From contig NZ_QJJL01000006.1 in the NCBI RefSeq assembly GCF_003201935.1, forward strand, positions 1-64,000: a DNA stretch of 64,000 bases. Reading direction: 5' to 3'. A program made the translations under genes and the position numbers. Shown in pieces: positions 60,812-64,000 of this stretch. Source of the DNA: Loktanella sp. PT4BL. Lineage in GTDB: Bacteria; Pseudomonadota; Alphaproteobacteria; Rhodobacterales; Rhodobacteraceae. The stretch's first letter is position 1; the number at the start of each line of letters is the position of its first letter. The notes below the pieces were generated by a model. The model was not told where the DNA came from, ran no database searches, and saw only the letters and a list, made by a program, of their open reading frames with translations.

Positions 60812-62135
60812 ACGCGACGTAGCGTGCGAAATATCCCGACAGGTCCAACTGTGCGCCCAACTGGCTGGCCAATAGGAACATGCCCCCGAACTTGCGTTGC
60901 AACAACAAGACATCAATCGGCAAAGGCGGCGGGACAAACCCGTCTTCGGCCAGTGCTATCCCCGCGTTCTGCATCGCGCGCGGCAGGGTCTTGTCGGTGA
61001 AATCAAACGGTCTATCCACGCGTAAGGCGCTAAAAGCCATCTGCATCATGTCCATAATTGCCTTGCGGTGACGGTCGGCTGTATCGGACGCGATGAACCC
61101 GATCTCTTGTGCAATCCGCGCGAGCGCTACGTGATCGTCAATCAGGCCTGCGGCCAGCAACGCACGATATTGCGTCACGACCGTCGGGTTCAATTCACAG
61201 GTCGCGCCAAAATCCAGCAGGATGATCCGACCCGTCTGTGGATCGTAGCGATAATTGGCGAAATTCGGATCTGACTGCATCAGCCTTTCGTCAAACAACT
61301 CGCGCAAGGTCAGCCCGATCAGCGCATCCGCAATCCGGTGTCTTTCCGCCTCGGGCTGGGTGAAGGCCGCTTCAATCGGCACACTCTCCACATAGGACAT
61401 CGCCAGGATCTGCGGCGTGCTCCATTCAGGAATAAACGCAGGCACGTCAAATGCCGGTGCGTCCGCCAGAAGCGCGCCAAACCGTGCCAGATACTGTCCT
61501 TCGCGGGTATAATCCGTTTCCTGATGAAGCTGCTTGCGCGCCTCTTCCAGATATGGCGCAAGCGCGAACCCCTTGGGGATCAACCCCGACATGCGCAGCA
61601 GCGCGCCGACATTTGCCACATCGCTGTCAATACTGTCCGCCACGCCGGGGTATTGCACCTTGATGGCAAGATCCCTGCCGTCTTTCAGCCGCGCGCGATG
61701 CACCTGTCCGATCGAGGCTGCCGCAATGGGCCGCACATCGAACTTTGCGAATTGGCTCAACCAGTTCTTGGGCCACTGCGTATCCAGAACCCGCCGCAAC
61801 TGCGCGGGGGGCATGGTATGGGCATTGTCCCGCAGCCGCGCCATGATCTGCGCCATTTCCGGCGGCAGGAATTCGCCCGTATCCATCGACATAAGTTGCC
61901 CGATCTTCATTGCCGCACCGCGCATCTGGGCAAGCTTTTCGGTGATCCGCGTGATGTTCTGCGGGGTGATCAGCAAATCGCGCATTGCGGGCCGCTGGCC
62001 CTGCGCCAATTGCGCGATTCCGTTGAAAGCCATGTTACCGGCAACGCCGGCTGTCATCGCGCTCAAACGGCCAAACCGCGATACGCGGCTGGCTGGCACG
62101 GCAAGCGCGCGCACGTTGGGGTGTTTGTCACTCAT
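60798..62135 (-). CDS. ABC1/AarF-type kinase
   Basis: The 445-residue atypical kinase has KxGQ in MRGAAMKIGQLMSMDTGEFLP, the A-rich loop RPIAAASIGQVHRARL, and the catalytic aspartates in SDPNFANYRYD and LLDFGATCELN. It is a second UbiB-family member besides ubiB but lacks the C-terminal membrane helices, like COQ8-type proteins. Start ambiguous (ATG 62135 or GTG-like 62162); neither has a clear ribosome site. Convergent with the coiled-coil gene. Confidence 0.85.
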   Translation of the reverse strand: MSDKHPNVRALAVPASRVSRFGRLSAMTAGVAGNMAFNGIAQLAQGQRPAMRDLLITPQNITRITEKLAQMRGAAMKIGQLMSMDTGEFLPPEMAQIMARLRDNAHTMPPAQLRRVLDTQWPKNWLSQFAKFDVRPIAAASIGQVHRARLKDGRDLAIKVQYPGVADSIDSDVANVGALLRMSGLIPKGFALAPYLEEARKQLHQETDYTREGQYLARFGALLADAPAFDVPAFIPEWSTPQILAMSYVESVPIEAAFTQPEAERHRIADALIGLTLRELFDERLMQSDPNFANYRYDPQTGRIILLDFGATCELNPTVVTQYRALLAAGLIDDHVALARIAQEIGFIASDTADRHRKAIMDMMQMAFSALRVDRPFDFTDKTLPRAMQNAGIALAEDGFVPPPLPIDVLLLQRKFGGMFLLASQLGAQLDLSGYFARYVASSAR

Positions 62136-62170
62136 CACGTGGAGGTAGGCGGGTCGCGCCACATTGCCAG

Positions 62171-62386
62171 CTATTTATAATGCGCCCGCCTGTCCGAAAA
62201 GTCGCGGACGCGTTTACGCCATGCGCGGTAACTGCCGGTTTTCAGGGTGTCGCGCATCAGGGTTTTGACGTCATTCTCGCCAATCCCGTATTCGCGGTGG
62301 ATATCCGCAAAGCTGACGTGATCCGAAAGCGCCATCTGGATCACTTCGCTGACATGTTCGGGGGCAAGTTCAGGTTTCTTCGTCAT
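62171..62386 (-). CDS. TIGR03643-like small helical protein
   Basis: The 71-residue product (MTKKPELAPEHVSEVIQMALSDHVSFADI...) is helical with a helix-turn-helix look (FADIHREYGIGENDVKTLMRDTL) and a basic end RAWRKRVRDFSDRRAHYK. It matches the small TIGR03643 family of unknown function, seen mainly in marine bacteria. ATG 62386 is chosen over 62413. It lies 35 bp upstream of the ABC1 gene on the same strand. Confidence 0.75.
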   Translation of the reverse strand: MTKKPELAPEHVSEVIQMALSDHVSFADIHREYGIGENDVKTLMRDTLKTGSYRAWRKRVRDFSDRRAHYK

Positions 62387-62479
62387 GCCCTGCCACGTAG
62401 CGGGGCCGCGCATGAAAGCAAGCTGCGACCAATGACCCTCTACAGTCGCCTTCCATCGCGCCCGTCCTATCTGGGGAAC

Positions 62480-63307
62480 ATGGATCAGAACACCCCCTCT
62501 CCCTTCAAGCGGCTGCTCACCCTTTGTCTCGGTGTCTTGCGCCCGCCTGCAGGCCGCAAACGGATCGCGGTGGCGTTTCTATATGGCGTCGTCTGTCACG
62601 CGATTTTTGCAGCCGCGGTGATCGCGATGATCACGGCCATGTTTTTCGGGATGAGCGAAAGTCTGGGCCGTGTACCAGGCACTTGGGCGATTTTGGCCAA
62701 CGCACTTTTGATCCTGCAGTTTCCACTGATGCATTCCCTGCTCCTCAGCGCGCGGGGGCGGCGGTTGCTTGGCTATCTCGCCCCCGCGGCCTACAGCGGC
62801 ACGCTCTCAACCACGACTTATGCGATTGTGGCCTCCGTTCAGCTTCTGGCGCTCTTTGCGCTTTGGACACCCAGCGGCATTGTCTGGTGGCGCGCCGAAG
62901 GGACCGCATTCTATGTCATCTGCACCTTCTATGTGATCGCTTGGCTGCTGCTGATCAAAGCCAGCTATGACGCCGGGGCCGAGGTGCAATCAGGTGCCTT
63001 GGGGTGGATGTCCTTGGCGCAAAACATCAAACCCGTCTTCCCCGACATGCCTGTTACGGGTCTGTTCCGGATCATCCGACAGCCAATCTATGTGGCTTTT
63101 GCCCTGACGCTTTGGACTGTCCCTGTCTGGACACCCGACCAGTTGGCCCTTGCGATCAGTCTGACCGCATACTGCCTTGCCGCACCCCTCCTGAAAGAGC
63201 GGCGATTTGCCCAGCGCTACGGGGAAAGGTTCGCACGCTACCAAGCCACAGTGCCTTATGCGGTGCCAGCCCTGCGCAAGTTGCCAAAGCATACAGACCA
63301 GCCATGA
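62480..63307 (+). CDS. ICMT/NnrU-like membrane methyltransferase, possibly methanethiol methylase
   Basis: The 275-residue membrane protein has six to seven helices and a C-terminal SAM-binding block typical of isoprenylcysteine methyltransferase relatives: LFRIIRQPIYVAFALTLWTVP and LKERRFAQRYGERFARYQATVP. Its length and tail resemble MddA, which methylates methanethiol to dimethyl sulfide, but NnrU-like proteins are close. ATG 62480 has GGGGAAC upstream; the frame is open further left. Substrate uncertain. Confidence 0.65.
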   Translation: MDQNTPSPFKRLLTLCLGVLRPPAGRKRIAVAFLYGVVCHAIFAAAVIAMITAMFFGMSESLGRVPGTWAILANALLILQFPLMHSLLLSARGRRLLGYLAPAAYSGTLSTTTYAIVASVQLLALFALWTPSGIVWWRAEGTAFYVICTFYVIAWLLLIKASYDAGAEVQSGALGWMSLAQNIKPVFPDMPVTGLFRIIRQPIYVAFALTLWTVPVWTPDQLALAISLTAYCLAAPLLKERRFAQRYGERFARYQATVPYAVPALRKLPKHTDQP

Positions 63308-63338
63308 AAAAACCCGCCGCGCAGTTTGCGCGGCGGGT
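63306..63338 (-). terminator. Terminator of clpA
   Basis: CCCGCCGCGC (63313-63322) pairs with GCGCGGCGGG (63328-63337); on the minus strand it runs into seven T. It lies just past the clpA stop and touches the stop of the convergent methyltransferase gene. Confidence 0.9.
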
Positions 63339-63359
63339 GATTATCAATGCACCTGATGG

Positions 63360-64000
63360 TTAGTCTGCCGTCAGAAGCGGCGGCTTTTTGCTGCCACCTG
63401 TGATCCGGCCCGGCGACGGTTCTTCAAACGTCAGATCCAGCGCGCCTTTCTTGACACCAACCTTGACGACACCACCCTTGACCAGCTTGCCAAAGAGCAG
63501 CTCTTCGGCCAGCGGCTTTTTGATGTGTTCCTGAATGACACGGCCCAGCGGGCGCGCACCCATCTTTTCATCATAGCCCTTGTCGGCCAGCCATTCGGCG
63601 GCGGCCTTGGTCAGTTCGATGTGCACATTACGGTCGATCAGTTGTGCCTCAAGCTGCAGCACGAATTTCTCGACAACCTGCATGATCACCTCTTTCGGCA
63701 GTGCACCGAAGCTGATGATCGCATCCAGACGGTTGCGGAATTCCGGCGTAAATGTCCGCTCGATCGCGGCGGTATCCTCACCGGTCCGCGCTTCACGGCC
63801 AAAGCCCAGAGCATTCTTCGACATCTCGGCCGCACCTGCGTTCGAAGTCATGATGATGATAACGTTGCGGAAATCGGTTGTCCGGCCGTTGTGGTCGGTC
63901 AATTTCCCGTGGTCCATCACCTGCAACAGGATGTTGTAGACGTCAGGATGTGCCTTTTCCATCTCGTCGAGCAACAAGACACAATGCGGGTTCTGATCGA
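63360..64000 (-). CDS. clpA: ClpA, AAA+ unfoldase of ClpAP (partial, 5' end outside)
   Basis: The frame is open to the right edge and encodes the end of the second AAA+ module and the C-terminal domain of ClpA: Walker B in VLLLDEMEKAHPDVYNILLQVMDHGKLTD, sensor 1 TSNAGA, sensor 2 and D2 small domain in DEKMGARPLGRVIQEHIKKPLAEELLFGKL. The ClpA-specific IGL/F loop cannot be seen. It differs from clpB in the window (no M domain in the visible part). It feeds proteins to ClpP. Followed by a strong terminator. Confidence 0.93.
   Translation of the reverse strand, partial: DQNPHCVLLLDEMEKAHPDVYNILLQVMDHGKLTDHNGRTTDFRNVIIIMTSNAGAAEMSKNALGFGREARTGEDTAAIERTFTPEFRNRLDAIISFGALPKEVIMQVVEKFVLQLEAQLIDRNVHIELTKAAAEWLADKGYDEKMGARPLGRVIQEHIKKPLAEELLFGKLVKGGVVKVGVKKGALDLTFEEPSPGRITGGSKKPPLLTAD

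Noticed and set aside
1..64000. CRISPR arrays, insertion sequences, prophage or rRNA operon
   Set aside because: No regularly spaced repeats, transposase or integrase frames, phage genes or rRNA sequence were seen; the 17-base 16S complement at 24952 is too short to be an rRNA gene.

Overview
The window looks like chromosomal DNA of an alphaproteobacterium of the Rhodobacteraceae (Roseobacter group), probably an aerobic anoxygenic phototroph or a recent descendant of one. The evidence is the gene content: a dnaA-dnaN-recF-gyrB neighbourhood, bacteriochlorophyll synthesis genes behind PpsR-type operators, GANTC (CcrM-type) sites in two regulatory regions, Roseobacter-style flagellar genes, PA2778/PA2779-type genes, and high-GC coding sequence. 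No database was consulted; all family names come from reading the translated sequence.

Layout. 1-435: the end of an unseen gene, its terminator, and an AT-rich, GANTC-rich, DnaA-box-containing gap that resembles a replication origin. 0.4-12 kb: msrPQ (periplasmic methionine sulfoxide repair), a fasciclin protein, YitT, clpB with a heat-shock type promoter, pyrF, an NfeD/band-7 pair, dadA under a tandem glycine riboswitch, dinB and an N-formylglutamate amidohydrolase. 12.4-24.9 kb: tRNA-Val, rpmJ, two exported proteins (one a degenerate caspase-like protein), a stand-alone formate dehydrogenase alpha subunit, the PA2778/PA2779 pair, YggT, a thioesterase, a UMF1-type transporter, mepA, a phytase-like esterase and yhhQ. 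24.9-26.6 kb: a compact low-GC islet with a structured RNA/mini-ORF, 11-bp tandem repeats and two coupled unknown genes (one with two membrane segments and a GAF-like domain). 26.8-34.4 kb: arfB, a cupin, NAD salvage genes pncB and pncA, a DMT transporter, an Hsp70-like gene, trhO and an AbrB-type membrane protein.

34.4-42.5 kb holds gyrB, a LysE exporter, a VOC protein, recF, dnaN and dnaA, all on the minus strand, with a 0.5 kb dnaA leader and rpsT. 42.7-47.9 kb: a secreted PilJ-like protein, an enoyl-CoA hydratase, mutM, and ubiE-ubiB. 47.9-53.2 kb is a damaged flagellar locus: flgD, fliK, a rod-binding protein and flgN are intact, but the first ~45 codons of a flagellin gene are joined head-on to the 3' part of a truncated flgE, with the expected flgK/flgL/flaF/flbT-type genes absent between them; motB follows. 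53.4-57.3 kb is bchG-bch2-bchP-idi, which makes and attaches the phytyl tail of bacteriochlorophyll. 57.4-63.3 kb: a ChaC-like cyclotransferase, an ExbB/MotA-like plus OmpA/MotB-like coiled-coil pair, an ABC1 kinase, a small TIGR03643-like protein and an ICMT/MddA-like membrane methyltransferase. The window ends inside clpA.

The most interesting points are the flagellin/flgE deletion junction, the low-GC islet with its self-complementary Shine-Dalgarno RNA, the glycine riboswitch on dadA, the two PpsR boxes, and several perfect palindromes at gene borders. I saw no insertion sequence, CRISPR array or rRNA gene.
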